32,355 nt of DNA from Acaryochloris sp. CCMEE 5410 (GCF_000238775.2 NZ_AFEJ02000012.1:1-32355), one strand, 5' to 3'. Positions 16,528 to 26,165 are shown, counted from the stretch's first letter. Notes: generated by a model from the sequence alone, not told the origin. Translations and numbers: made by a program.

Positions 16528-16630
16528 AGAATAATTTTTGTCTTGTTTACATTTGCATTTAAATTAATTTAAATAATTGGGTTGTCTTATAAGGCTACAA
16601 ACCAGTCACAGAAAGGGATTTTACAAAACT

Positions 16631-17066
16631 TAGTGCATAGATACGGAGATTTTAGTGTAGGCATACGGATAACATAGTGCATAGAAACGGAGAATATTGT
16701 CTCTTCCTTAAAGGGCCACCCAGCTTAGGTTAAGTGCCGATAAATGAAGTTGATTTTATTAAGACAAAAAATATATTAAGTGTAGGGATACGGATATTGA
16801 GACAATCTATCTTTTAGTGCTAGGATACGGAGAAATTTGTCTCATCCTGTCTTACACCTTGCTCGGTATCCAATAATTTAGGTCTTGATACTAAGTGCTA
16901 GGATACGGAGAAATTTGTCTCATCCTGTCTTACGCCTTGCACGGTATCCAATAATTTAGGTCTTGATACTAAGTGCTAGGATACGGAGAAATTTGTCTCA
17001 TCCTGTCTTACGCCTTGCACGGTATCCAATAATTAGGTCTTGATACTAAGTGCTAGGATACGGAGA
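16631..17066 (+). repeat. Eight iterons, consensus (T/A)AGTGCTAGGATACGGAGA
   Basis: Nineteen-base repeats start at 16631, 16653, 16675, 16778, 16815, 16893, 16971 and 17048. The first three are spaced exactly 22 bp, two helical turns. The core ATACGGA is kept in seven; the third has AAACGGA. Iterons bind the plasmid initiator, here presumably the AEP-type protein. Confidence 0.8.
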
Positions 17067-17110
17067 AATTTGTCTCATCCTGTCTTACGCCTTGCACGGT
17101 ATCCAATAAT
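16815..17110 (+). repeat. 78-bp tandem repeat carrying iterons 5-8
   Basis: Four near-identical units start at 16815, 16893, 16971 and 17048 (periods 78, 78, 77). Each holds an iteron, a constant TTTGTCTCATCCTGTCTTA stretch and CGGTATCCAATAATT. GGATAC of the iteron and GTATCC near the unit end form an inverted pair. The units differ at only a few bases (CACCTTGCTC or CGCCTTGCAC; one T lost in the third unit). The fourth is cut by the insertion sequence at 17111. Confidence 0.85.
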
Positions 17111-17209
17111 TTACTTGAGTTTGGACTAAGTTTAAATCTCCAGACAGAGTAAAATATCCCATGGCCCTTGAAAGCCTGAGCATAAGTTTTTCTGGTATTA
17201 ACTCAGCAG

Positions 17210-18410
17210 TTAAGCAGCGGTTTTTGAGACAATCTTTGCTTTCCTGCGTTTGGAGACTCGTTTTTTGACCGTTGGATATCGAGTTCTTGGTGGTTGAGAT
17301 TGGCCTTGCTTGCGTCCGGGTGATTTACCGCGAGTTTTTGGTGCTTGAGCAGGTGTTCCAATCGCCGCAATAATACTTGGGAATGCTTGAGCGACGCGTC
17401 CTGGTGATAGAACTTGTTGAGGAGACTGCCAGGGTAAAGGCGTATCCATACAGTCTGACCGAGCAAACCACAATTGCCAAGATATCATCCCAATCAAAGT
17501 ACTCCATCGCTCTGTCGCTTCATTGGACGTGAGTTGAGGGGTCGTCCAATAGAGCCGTTGTTTGGCAAATCGATACCAATGCTCAATGCTAAAGCGCTGC
17601 AGATATCTTCGCCATAATCGCTCCAGACTTGGCATGCATTCTCCAGTCCAGGCCAGCCAAAGCGGCTTAAACTTTCGTCGTTTACCTTTCGGTTGGATGA
17701 TCTCAACGCGCAAAATTTCCATTTCTCGTTTGGCCGAATTACGGAAATGGAATTGGCTCCAGCGAGTTACTCTGACCTGTCCAAGTTGGGTGTCTTCTAT
17801 CTCCAATATTTCGCTGGCTTCTGGATATGTATTAGGGGCATTCAATTTGAACTTATGTCCATGCTTACGAGGAGCCCCTCGTCCTGAATAAGCGAAGGGA
17901 ATACCATAGACACAGCGATTGGATGCTAAGCGCAATAACAGGTCGACTTCAATCCCTGCAGTGTGATTGAGAAAGATGCCATTACCGTAGTGACGGTCAA
18001 ACGCGGCTAGAGGACGCACCGGCAAATGACGACAGACTTGCTTTAATTGAAACGTGGCTTTGGTCAAAGCGGTCTCAAAGCTCGTGATTCGTTCATGGCG
18101 TAGGGGCAGTGCCCAATGCTGACTTTCGTCTGGGACCCAAGAAAGGGTGCTATAACTTTGGCCTACCCCGACAGTATGTCCCCCTTGATGATGAAAACCT
18201 CTGTCTTTGAGGGTCTTGGCCTCGGGACGCAGCCAAGGACTACTATCTCCCACGAAGAGCGGCTGGTCTTGAGCGGAAACTTGTCGAACTAAATACCGGT
18301 GAAGTTGGCACGATGGATACGACCATCATGCAGGGCTGAATAGGTACTCGACCATGACGACGGAAGATAGGATGTTGAGACAACACACAAATGAACGCAG
18401 GCTCGGACTC
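17210..18410 (-). pseudogene. Transposase of IS D (IS4-superfamily DDE), main part, frameshifted
   Basis: From 18253 down an open frame of 347 aa shows GDSSPW (first catalytic Asp), PLAAFDRHYGN (second Asp) and YLQRFSIEHWYRFAK, which fits the Y-(2)-R-(3)-E-(6)-K signature with the catalytic Glu. Its Lys/Arg/Pro-rich tail resembles a transposase family common in cyanobacteria. Upstream the N-terminal part is spread over other frames (LSQHPIFRR, then SSWSSTYSALHDGRIHRANF near 18300-18370). The very N-terminus (FDHLRQFRQTLYSC, DALFELMDAVLM) lies beyond the inserted element at 21229-21350. It is probably inactive unless the frame breaks are sequencing errors. Confidence 0.8.
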
Positions 18411-18695
18411 TGCTGCATAATCACGACTTCTCCGGTTGAGTGGCACTAACTTCTCCACCCCAACCAAAAAATATTGGCCAACCATTTTCGACAGGTAGAT
18501 ATGGAATTATGGTTGCAATCATAGGCAAAAATCAGCTCTGAATTCATACATATCACGAATGGAAGATCGTGATCTCATCCGGTCTATTCATGTATCTGTC
18601 CCTCCTTTTTTTCATCCTTCTTCTCCTTGTGCGTTTTAAGGTTAGATCTTGGGATCGTTCTCTCGTTGTTTTCTCCTCATGTGAACGGTCATTAC

Positions 18696-19441
18696 TCAGT
18701 TCTCTTCTGGCTTCAGGGTCAGTTTGCTGGTCAATTTCCGCATGGATTCTCCTCGGAGCAAGACCTTCATCGCATCATGGATAATCCGGTCGAGGATGGC
18801 ATCGGCGAGGGTGGGATCTTGATTTGTGAGTGCCATTGCTCCAGGGGCATTTGCGTGGCGAATAACAGGAGGCTTTACGGAAACGCTCGTCTAGGATATC
18901 GAGTACTTCTCGAGCTTCAAAGACAGACAGGGGATCTCTAAGCCATTCATCCAGCACCAATAGATCGTAGGCCGCTAATTGTTTTCGGAGTTGGGATAAG
19001 ACCCATCTCCTTTGGCCAGCTTCAACTCCAGCACCAGGTCAGCGGTTTGATATAGCGCACGCTATGGCCTTGCTTGCACAGATGATTTGCAAGGACCGAC
19101 GCCAAGAAAGACTTCCCTACACCGGTCGGCCCCAATAGAATCAATGACAGGTTTTCTTGGAGCCAATGGCCTTGAGCAAATTCAAGGAACTGGATTTTAC
19201 GGAGTCCTCTGGGGACATCGAAATCCACGGCATCTAAGGTGGCATGCACCGGCAGTCGCGCTTGCCTGAGTCGGCGTTGCATCCGTTGATTCTGACGCCG
19301 GATGTATTCGCGCTCTACCATCAAGGCCAGTCGTTCATCGAAGGACAGATCATGATAGGTGGGCATCGCCTGCTGTTCTCGCCAAGCTTCGAGTACGCCG
19401 GTGAGTTTCATTTGTTGTAGCTGTTCAATCATTGCTTGCAT
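18696..19441 (-). pseudogene. istB: istB helper ATPase, copy A, frameshifted
   Basis: Starts MQAMIEQLQQMKLTGVLEAW at ATG 19441, with GGGGAG 6 nt upstream and the istA stop 12 nt away. Walker A LLGPTGVGKSFLASVLANHL is intact. The frame breaks near 19020-19050 (after HSVRYIK) and resumes as VLDEWLRDPLSVFEAREVLDIL. A further break lies near 18850, and the protein ends [10 protein letters not shown] at 18696. IstB is the ATPase partner that helps IstA choose targets. Copy B of the element has a longer intact istB. Confidence 0.8.
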
Positions 19442-19453
19442 CGTTGTCTCCCC

Positions 19454-20993
19454 CTACGTCGCTTGATAATATTCGGACCCTCGGACATTGGCATGGTGAA
19501 TAGGAATCACCTTATGGGTTTCATCCGGTAAGGGTCGGATTCAAGTTGTTTGGAGCATGGACTTGAGATAGCGTTGGCCCACCATCCCCATAGCATTAGC
19601 CCGATTACAGGCGGCTTCCAACCTTTCAGCACCATGGGTGTTCTCAGATGTTGCACCCCTTTTAAGGCTCGAAATGCTTGTTCATCATGGGCTTTCTCTC
19701 AAAGATCTCTATCACTGTTGCTTCGTTGCCGGTCCAACATTCTGAGCCCAGGTGATGAAGGTCTCTCTCGATTGGTTTTGTGGGCTAAGTGCGCCGGTGG
19801 CATATGCCCTCTTGCGTGGAATGCTGAAATGAAACGCTGGAACGTTCATGTACCGCAATGCGCTGATGGTCATGGAAATCTGCACCAAAGATTCCGTAAT
19901 CTTGACCGATACCGATTGACCCACATAGCCATAAGGGACACTGTAATAGTGGCGGTTCACCTCATGTGATAATCAAAACTCACTTTCGCAGTTTTAAATT
20001 CGCCAAACTCAACGCATGGCTGGGCAAGGACCTCAGTTCCGGTGGTCCACTTGCTCAAATAATCTCGACGGGATAGACCATAGGATTCATGGTCCGATGG
20101 TGAGTTTCTCGAGTCCCGCTGCTATCGCTTCATTCAGTTGCTTGAAACTGGTAAGGTCTGATCTCTCAATGGCGCTAGGATATGACGCTCCACTTGCTGT
20201 ACCGCATTCTCCACTTTGGGTTATCCCGAGGGCATTTGGGGCGAGCGGGCAGAATAATCACGTTGTAGTGTTCCGCAAGTCCTGATAACTCCGATTGATA
20301 CCGGGCTCATAACGACACGGATCTGTGACTCCTGACTTGAGGTTGTCTGGAACGATAGCGACCGGCACCCCACCAAAGAAGGCCAAGGCCCGTTGATGAG
20401 ATCCGAGCCAGTTCTGATGGTTTGGCTTTCGGTCGCCTCTGCATAGGTGTAGTTACTCGCTCCACAGCAGGCTACAAATACTTGAGCTTGAGTCACCTCA
20501 CCGGTTTGGGATGGACCACCGGCACCGTCATACCGCAGTAGTCCACAAAATCTTTTCCGCTCCCTTGTGAATCTGGCGCATGGATAGCGAGTGCTGCTTT
20601 TCCACTGACGGTATCGACGGCAAAGCCACTATAGCTACAGTTCCAGTCTCCTCTCTCTTTACCCTCCATCCACAGTAGGCCCAGGGTGACCCCTTTGCGT
20701 TGCATCTCTCGATGCACATATTCGAAGTCAATCGCTGGCTTCTTACGGAGGACTGACGCTGACCTTTCCCAGCAAATGCTGGATATCACTATCACTCAGT
20801 TGGCTTAACTGGTCATAACTGAGAGATTGACCCTGGGCACGGCGCAGATAGTCCCGGACACTGGTACGGGAGATGAAGCAGCTACGAGCGATCTCCGATT
20901 ATTGTGGCCGAGTTCATGTAAACGGATAATTTCGCGAAATTTACTCATCGACAGGGTTGCTCCTTGACGTTTATAGGCCATTGCCATCTCCAT
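19454..20993 (-). pseudogene. istA: istA transposase, copy A, frameshifted
   Basis: Starts MEMAMAYKRQGATLSMSKF at 20993. Fragments in several frames follow the intact order: the HTH (FREIIRLHELGHN), KKPAIDFEYVHREMQRKG, the first catalytic region DFVDYCGMTVPVVHP, then VAIVPDNLKS and the Glu region KVENAVQQVERH in other frames. NRHYYSVPYGYVGQSVSVKI comes next, and the end is HANVRGSEYYQAT (TAG 19456-19454). At least five frame breaks. Not functional as read. Confidence 0.8.
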
Positions 20994-21426
20994 TCCTCTG
21001 GCTAATGCACAGAAGTTAGAGGTGGCCTGGCTAGGGATAATGACCTGTCGAAATGATGGTTAAGGGGTGGAGAAGTTAACTGCCACTATCCGGCGAAGTT
21101 GTTGCCACAGGGTGGAGAGTTTATTGCCACTTGACTGGCGAAGATAACTTCCATAGGGGTGAGAAGTTACTGCCATTCGACCGGAGAAGTCAACCTCCAC
21201 AGGGTGGAGAAGTTGGTGAGAATATGCAGACTCATCAATACCGCATCCATTAGCTCAAATAACGCGTCTTTACTGGCGCCAAGCAGCTATACAGAGTTTG
21301 GCGGAATTGACGCAGATGGTCGAAAATCATAAGGGCAATGAGTGTGATGATCATTGACCTTAAAGCAGTCGGTGTACTTCATTGACTGCTTTTCTCGTTG
21401 CTTTAGTCCAAACTCAAGTAATTAGG

Positions 21427-22938
21427 TCCTGGAGTCTGGCAAATTTCATCAAAGTTCAGCCTCCTTTCATTACCGCCAGAACAGGCGGTAACCTACTCTG
21501 AAGTGTGTGCCTCAGAGCAGTAACTCGAATTCAGCTAATGTTTCTCAAGCCATTAGGCTGCAATCCGAGTTGGTAGAATGAAGCGCTTCACGACTCCTTG
21601 CGTATTGCCATCCGTGATGGCCTGCTCACAAGCAGCCATTAAGACCGCTTGAGCCTGTTGCTGTCGGTGATGTTCAATCACTTGGGCAATTGAAATGAAT
21701 GGATCATCCCTCTGTTGAGAACAGCGCAGTTGAGCATACAAAAATGCAACGCTAAATGCACCAAAGAGTACCACTTGTGAATCGCTTCATAGTGTTGGAC
21801 GCGAAACTCCCCCAATCCCAAACATTGCTTGAGATACCAATAATCTGTTTCAATGGACCAGCGCTTTGAGTAGCGTTTCAGTATTTGGCCGCAGACAATG
21901 AGGTGTCTGTGCACAGGTAATACTTCGGGTGAGAATCCCGAGGGTGCCGCTTGGAGATGACCACACAGACGTCAAAAGGCACCTCATTTAATCGGCCCGT
22001 AATCGAGCGCGTTAGGTAGGTGTGCTTTGAGCCTGTCACTGTTTTTAACTCAACTGAGTCGTAGTGTTTGTGCTTGAGGTCTTTGTTCCATTGACTCAGA
22101 CGCTTGCCATCAAGAATGCGATTGGATTTGATAGCGCCCAAACAAAACCATCGCTTGCCTTGCCGCCGAACAAACTTGAGTAGTTTGGCGGAGGCATACC
22201 AGCTATCGAATAAAACGTACACCCGCCATTCTTTGGGTAATAGAGGCTGGAGCTGCTGAAGCATCTCCCGGACCAGTTGATACTTGGTTTGGAAGCGCAA
22301 TCGCTCCTCCTTGGCACGTCCCCGGTTCAAGTTGCGAACCGTTTTTGCCCGTAAATAGAGCCGATAGGCGAAGGGAACACTGTGGTTGCCAATTTGAACC
22401 CGACAACTCACATGCACCATCCCTTTCTTGTACTTGGGAGTATTGCGACCACTGGCATTGTGGTCATGCTGCCAATCCACCCCTTCCAAGGCATGGGTAT
22501 CCTTATCTTTGCTACTGGTCGAGTCATCAATACTCACATACACCACAGGAGAACTTCCTCCTCGCTGCACGCGCTCTATGACATCGGCCAGGTTGATTTC
22601 CCCAAGGCGTTTGTCGAGAGATTGCTCAGACCAGGTACTCACTCGTAAAAGTCAGCCACTGCACTGGCATCTGGAGCATCAACCCACTGAGCATACAAGT
22701 GGCTAAGGGTTTGCGGCCATTGCCCACAATCAATCCTTCAACAATACGCAGCACATGCTGCTGTTGAGGTTTAGATAACGGGATGCTCAAGTGTGAGAGG
22801 TACTGTTTTAGAGCCTGGTCTGGATGGATGATGCTTTTAGAATGACTACACCTTTGGGCAAACACGATGGTTAATGGCCTGAATTTACTACGGTGTGGTC
22901 TTTGATGGCCAATCAAGCAGTTTTGCCAGACTCCAGGA
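21427..22938 (-). mobile_element. IS element E (IS4 superfamily)
   Basis: A perfect 17-bp terminal inverted repeat TCCTGGAGTCTGGCAAA at 21427-21443 and its complement at 22922-22938 define a 1512-bp element lying 5 nt from the end of IS D. I see no convincing target duplication (left flank TTAGG, right flank GATAT), so neighbouring DNA may have been deleted. Confidence 0.8.
21553..22870 (-). pseudogene. Transposase of IS E (YREK-type DDE), frameshifted
   Basis: Read over four frame breaks the product includes VVYVSIDDSTSSKDKDTHALEG (first Asp), YVLFDSWYASAKLLKF (second Asp) and YSKRWSIETDYWYLKQ, an exact Y-(2)-R-(3)-E-(6)-K signature with the catalytic Glu. The longest piece is 254 aa (21878-22642). 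N-terminal pieces (KPQQQHVLRIVEGLIVGN, AQWVDAPDASAVADFY) and the C-terminal end FILPTRIAA lie in other frames. Every step corresponds to the loss of one base. The start codon is uncertain; GTG near 22870 is one choice. Confidence 0.75.
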
Positions 22939-23540
22939 GATATAGATTTCGGTGCGTGGCCTTGAAAATTGAACTGAAAAAAATCAAGCAATTCTGAAAA
23001 CTAACGGGAATCCGATACTAACTATCTCAGTGAACATGCTAACCGATCCCAATTATTCTCTCTGAGAGTAGAGGTAAACTTTACAGTGACTCAGGATTTT
23101 GCTGAATGACTATTTGCGAGTAACTCAATTAGAGTAATTAATTGAGAATATTCACACGAGTTCTCCACAGTTTACTCACAATATTTCTAAAGTTCTCCAC
23201 AGCCTAAAGGAGGTTTTCCACAGGTAAGAACGGGAGATTAAGGACTTCAGCTTTTTCTGGGGAATACTCAAAGAAGGAATTCTAGCTCGATCCTACGGTG
23301 TGTCTAGCTTTGAGTCTAGTCAATGATTTTCAAGAAAGTGATTGACAATCGCTCTAGTTGATCGCAAGATAGGACACCCAGCCTTAAGTGCATGCGCTCA
23401 ATATTGAGCAAACTATAGGGTCGAAGAAAGTTGTTCGACACTGACTGGTTTGATCAAAGAGGGCGTCAATTTCATACTTATTTTTTTTGTACAGAGACCA
23501 TCACTACCGACCTCACTGTTGTTCAAGGATGACCGAATTT
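22939..23540. other. Gene-free region with origin-like features
   Basis: No coding region is supported. It is AT-rich, has an inverted repeat CTCAATTA/TAATTGAG (23124-23131, 23139-23146) and the DnaA-box-like cluster described separately. The rest (23230-23480) shows nothing I recognise. Confidence 0.45.
23147..23222 (+). promoter_or_regulatory. DnaA-box-like cluster
   Basis: TTCTCCACA at 23161 and 23193 and TTTTCCACA at 23214 all read on the plus strand. The last fits TTWTNCACA exactly; the other two differ at one base. ATATTCACA just before 23157 is a further near match. Starts are 32 and 21 bp apart, about three and two helical turns, so the sites would face the same side. AT-rich DNA with an inverted repeat lies just upstream. 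Binding is inferred. Confidence 0.5.
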
Positions 23541-23822
23541 ATGTCTACGACGATTAGCATTCTGGCTGATATCCCTGAAGAGCTACATGATGCCTTGAAA
23601 GGTTATTTAGATACTCATCCTGACTGGGATCAAGATCGGGTTTTCTCAGCGGCGCTATCCTTATTTCTCATGCAGTATGGAAAAACAGATCGTCGCACAA
23701 CTCGTGTTTACTTAGATAGTCTCTTCAAAAGAGAACTGCCACCGCCTGCTGAGGATCTTGGCCGAACAGTGTCACAACCAATCAGCTTCCTTGACTGCTT
23801 TAAAGAGTTCAACTTCATTTAG
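23541..23822 (+). CDS. DUF2811-like small cyanobacterial protein
   Basis: 93 aa from ATG 23541 (MSTTISILADIPEELHDAL); AAGGA is 11 nt upstream, and ATG 23529 is an alternative start. The core IPEELHDALKGYLDTHPDWDQDRVFSAALSLFLMQYG closely fits what I remember of the DUF2811 family, small proteins widespread in cyanobacteria. The following DRRTTRVYLDSLFKRE is also typical. No catalytic residues are evident; a short strand followed by two helices would suit a small DNA- or protein-binding fold. The 3' end overlaps the converging small gene by about 50 nt. Confidence 0.7.
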   Translation: MSTTISILADIPEELHDALKGYLDTHPDWDQDRVFSAALSLFLMQYGKTDRRTTRVYLDSLFKRELPPPAEDLGRTVSQPISFLDCFKEFNFI

Positions 23823-24061
23823 GTAAAAGTCAAACAGAACAGGGACTCCTTCTTCATCAAGACATAGCTTGGCTGATTCTGGGTTATAGAGATAGACAAT
23901 CAGTTCTTTGACCGCAGGTTTAGCGTTAGATGAGGATTGGCTGTGGCTTGGGATTCAGCTTTGACTCTGGCAGCAATGATGCCATGAGTATAGACTTCAA
24001 TGCTGTCTGTTTGAATTTGGTGGGGCTGTCTCAGTTTGACAATATCACCACGTCTCATCAT
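23772..24061 (-). pseudogene. Small unknown protein, frameshifted
   Basis: ATG 24061 (MMRRGDIVKLRQPHQIQ) has GGGAGAA 6 nt upstream and reads EVYTHGIIAARVKAES. It then meets a stop, while a frame one base away continues VKELIVYLYNPESAKLCLDEEG and LFDFYLNEVELFKAVKEADWL to TGA 23774-23772. Joined, it would be about 96 aa, compact and beta-rich. The break lies near 23915-23950. It converges on and overlaps the DUF2811-like gene. No family recognised. Confidence 0.5.
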
Positions 24062-24123
24062 CGATTCTCCCTGCTACTACTAGGGTGATCATAGTCTTGT
24101 GGCAGGTTTAGTCGCATAAGATA

Positions 24124-24570
24124 TTGTTTCTTGATCAGGGACAATCATCAGCCTCAACCCCAAGCCCAACCCCCAGACCACCCCAGACCAACCCAAGCCC
24201 GCCCTCCCTCCCCAAACTGGTTAGTAGGACAGCATTTCCTAAGAAAACACCGGAAGGCACCCGACCACCCAAGCAAGAGCCAAGGCATGGGGAGCTGGGA
24301 GGAATACGTCGGAGTGTTAGGCGATCTCACTGGACAGCCAAACCTGAGTTTACTCCTAAGACAAAATCCTCAGAAATTTCCCAGACTAGTCAACCGAGAA
24401 CCCCCAGAATATCGGCAGAGCTGGAGAGGCGATTCAGGAATCTGAAGTTGAAACAGAAGAATCTGGTGGAGCAAGCCAGGACGCGAGGGGAGCTGGAGTA
24501 TCTGGCTGTTTCCAAGAATGGGGCTGGACGTTACTGGATTACCGTGGCGGGAACGGGGAAACCTTTCGTG
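24124..24570 (+). CDS. Unknown gene, 5' part, interrupted by IS21-like element B
   Basis: The frame opens at TTG 24124 and runs into the insertion at 24571. The N-terminal half is Pro/Ser/Thr/Lys-rich and probably disordered. The C-terminal half is folded: a basic helix (ELERRFRNLKLKQKNLVEQA), then ELEYLAVSKNGAGRYWITVAG. After removing the element and one TCGTG copy the frame continues at 30009 as ESFATPGFCWECAVEIEENF and ends at 30131, giving about 189 aa. No family recognised. As read it is disrupted, with 21 or so foreign residues added from the IS end. Confidence 0.65.
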
Positions 24571-24765
24571 TGCATATTCTCACCAACTTCGCCACCCCTT
24601 TGGAGGGTAACCTCGCCGGTCGAATGGCAGTAACTTCGCCACCCCTTTGGAAGTTATCTTCTCCAGTCAAATGGCAATAAACTTCGCCACCCCTTAACCA
24701 TCATTTCGACAGGTCATTACTTCTAACCAGGCCATCCTCTAAACTTCTGTGCCATAGCCAGAGGA

Positions 24766-25942
24766 ATGGAGACAGCAATGGCCTATAAACGCCAAGGAGC
24801 AACCCTGTCGATGAGTAAATTTAGAGAAATTATTCGCTTACATGAACTCGGTCACAATAAATCTGAGATCGCCCGTAGCTGCTTAATGTCCCGTTCCACT
24901 GTTCGAGACTATCTGCATCGTGCCCAGCGTCAATCCCTCAGTTATGACCAGTTAAGCCAACTGAGTGATAGTGATGTCCAGCATCTGCTGGGAAAGGGCA
25001 ACGTCAGTCTTCCCGCAAGAAACCTGCAATTGATTTCGAGTATGTGCATCGAGAGATGCAACGCAAAGGGGTCACCCTCGGCCTACTGTGGATGGAGGGT
25101 AAAGAGGAGGAGACTGGAACTGTAGCTATAGTGGCTTTTGTCGTCGATACCGCCAGTGGAAAAAACAGCATTCGCTGTCCATGCGCCAGACCCACAAGGA
25201 GCGGAAAAATCTTTGTGGACTACTGCGGGATGACCGTTCCGGTGGTCCATCCCAAAACTGGTGAGGTGACTCAAGCTCAAGTATTTGTGGCCTGCTGTGG
25301 CGCCAGCAACTACACCTATGCAGAAGCGACCGAAAGCCAAATCATTAAGAACTGGCTCGGATCTCATCAACGGGCCTTGGCCTTCTTTGGTGGAGTGCCG
25401 GTCGCTATCGTCCCAGACAACCTCAAATCAGGCGTCACAGATCCGTGTCGTTATGAACCGGGTATCAATCGGAGTTATCAGGACTTTGCGGAACACTACA
25501 ACGTGATCATCTTGCCCGCTCGCCCCAAATGCCCTCGGATAACCCAAAGTGGAGAATGCGGTGCAGCAAGTGGAACGTCATATTCTCGCACCCTTGAGAG
25601 ACCAGACCTTTACCAGTTTCAAGCAACTGAATGAAGCGATTGCATCAGGGTTGGAGAAACTCAACCATCGGACCATGAAATCCTATGGTCTATCCCGTCG
25701 AGAATTATTTGAGCAAGTGGACCAACCAGAACTCAGACCCTTGCCCAGCCATGGGTTTGAGTTTGGCGAATTTAAACCGCGAAAGTGAGTTTTGATTACC
25801 ACATTGAGGTGAACCGCCACTATTACAGTGTCCCTTATGGCTATGTGGGTCAATCAGTATCGGTCAAGATCACGGAATCCTTAGTACAGATTTTCCATGA
25901 CCATCAGCGCATCGCAGTGCATGAACGTTCCAGCGTCTCAGA
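24766..25942 (+). pseudogene. istA: istA transposase, copy B, 5' part
   Basis: Starts METAMAYKRQGATLSMSKF at 24766. The N-terminal HTH (LHELGHNKSEIARSCLMSRSTVRDYLHRA) is intact. Later frames carry FVDYCGMTVPVVHP (first Asp), VAIVPDNLKSGV (second Asp) and VENAVQQVERHILAPLRDQ (Glu), so the DDE triad is all present. Breaks occur near 25010, twice near 25530-25555 and near 25785. Copy A keeps a GGG where copy B has GG (CTCGGATAACC), showing one break is a homopolymer loss. The gene is then cut by element C; its 3' end lies at 28605-28956. Confidence 0.8.
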
Positions 25943-26098
25943 TGTCAATTACGTAGGCCAAAATTTTTAGTTTTACCTGCTACTTTTGATTATGGTTGCG
26001 GGTCGATTTGAGTCTTGGCAATACCATCTTGAGATCTAGAAATGGTGATCTTTTCCGCAGGTGATCGCGCCAGTGAGCAAATGACAATATCAATAAAG

Positions 26099-26144
26099 CC
26101 ACCCTAAATAGAGCTCTTACAAGTAGAAGCTCTATTTAGGGTGG
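26099..26144 (-). terminator. Strong hairpin downstream of istB of element C
   Basis: A perfect 17-bp inverted repeat CCACCCTAAATAGAGCT / AGCTCTATTTAGGGTGG with a 12-nt loop, about 20 nt past the istB stop. No T-run follows (CTTTATTG), so it may be a terminator or another structural signal. Confidence 0.45.
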
Positions 26145-26165
26145 GGTACAGGGGTTTTATTCTAG

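Larger units (their letters stand above)
16528..17110. other. Probable iteron-type origin of replication
   Basis: No gene fits here. An AT-rich stretch (about 16540-16590, many AATT/AAAT runs) next to the primase start could be the unwinding region. Eight iterons follow at 16631-17066. This layout (replication gene, AT-rich DNA, iterons) matches iteron plasmid origins. The right edge is cut by an insertion sequence at 17111, so the original origin may have been longer. Confidence 0.65.
18411..21228 (-). mobile_element. IS21-family element, copy A (2818 bp), inside IS D
   Basis: Bounded by TGCTGCATAATCACGACTTC at the left and GGTGAGAATATGCA at the right, ends that pair as inverted repeats beginning TG. 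A 5-bp direct repeat GACTC flanks it (18406-18410, 21229-21233). Removing the element and one GACTC restores the IS D transposase reading ELMDAVLMSPSLRSFV, which confirms the boundaries. Internal terminal repeats around GGGTGGAGAAGTT recur four times at 21064-21220, as in IS21 transposase binding sites. It carries istA and istB on the minus strand. Confidence 0.9.
17111..21421 (-). mobile_element. IS element D (IS4 superfamily), interrupted by IS21-like element A
   Basis: Near-perfect terminal inverted repeats: TTACTTGAGTTTGGACTAAG at 17111-17130 and its complement at 21401-21421. Removing the element joins CCAATAAT to TTAGGTC, exactly the intact spacer of the 78-bp origin repeat, so it inserted into the last repeat. 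TAATTTA on the left and TAATTA on the right may instead be an imperfect target duplication. The transposase runs on the minus strand and is split by element A at 18411-21228. Confidence 0.75.

Noticed and set aside
16815-17110. CRISPR array
   Set aside because: The repeats are 78 bp and the DNA between iterons is the same in every unit, so there are no variable spacers; no cas gene is nearby.
18243-18485. 80-codon minus-strand frame starting MVGQYFLVGVEK
   Set aside because: It starts inside the right end of element A and runs into one frame of the broken IS D transposase; a chance fusion, not a gene.
23541-24061. Toxin-antitoxin pair
   Set aside because: The two genes converge and are not co-directional; the first fits DUF2811 and neither shows toxin motifs.
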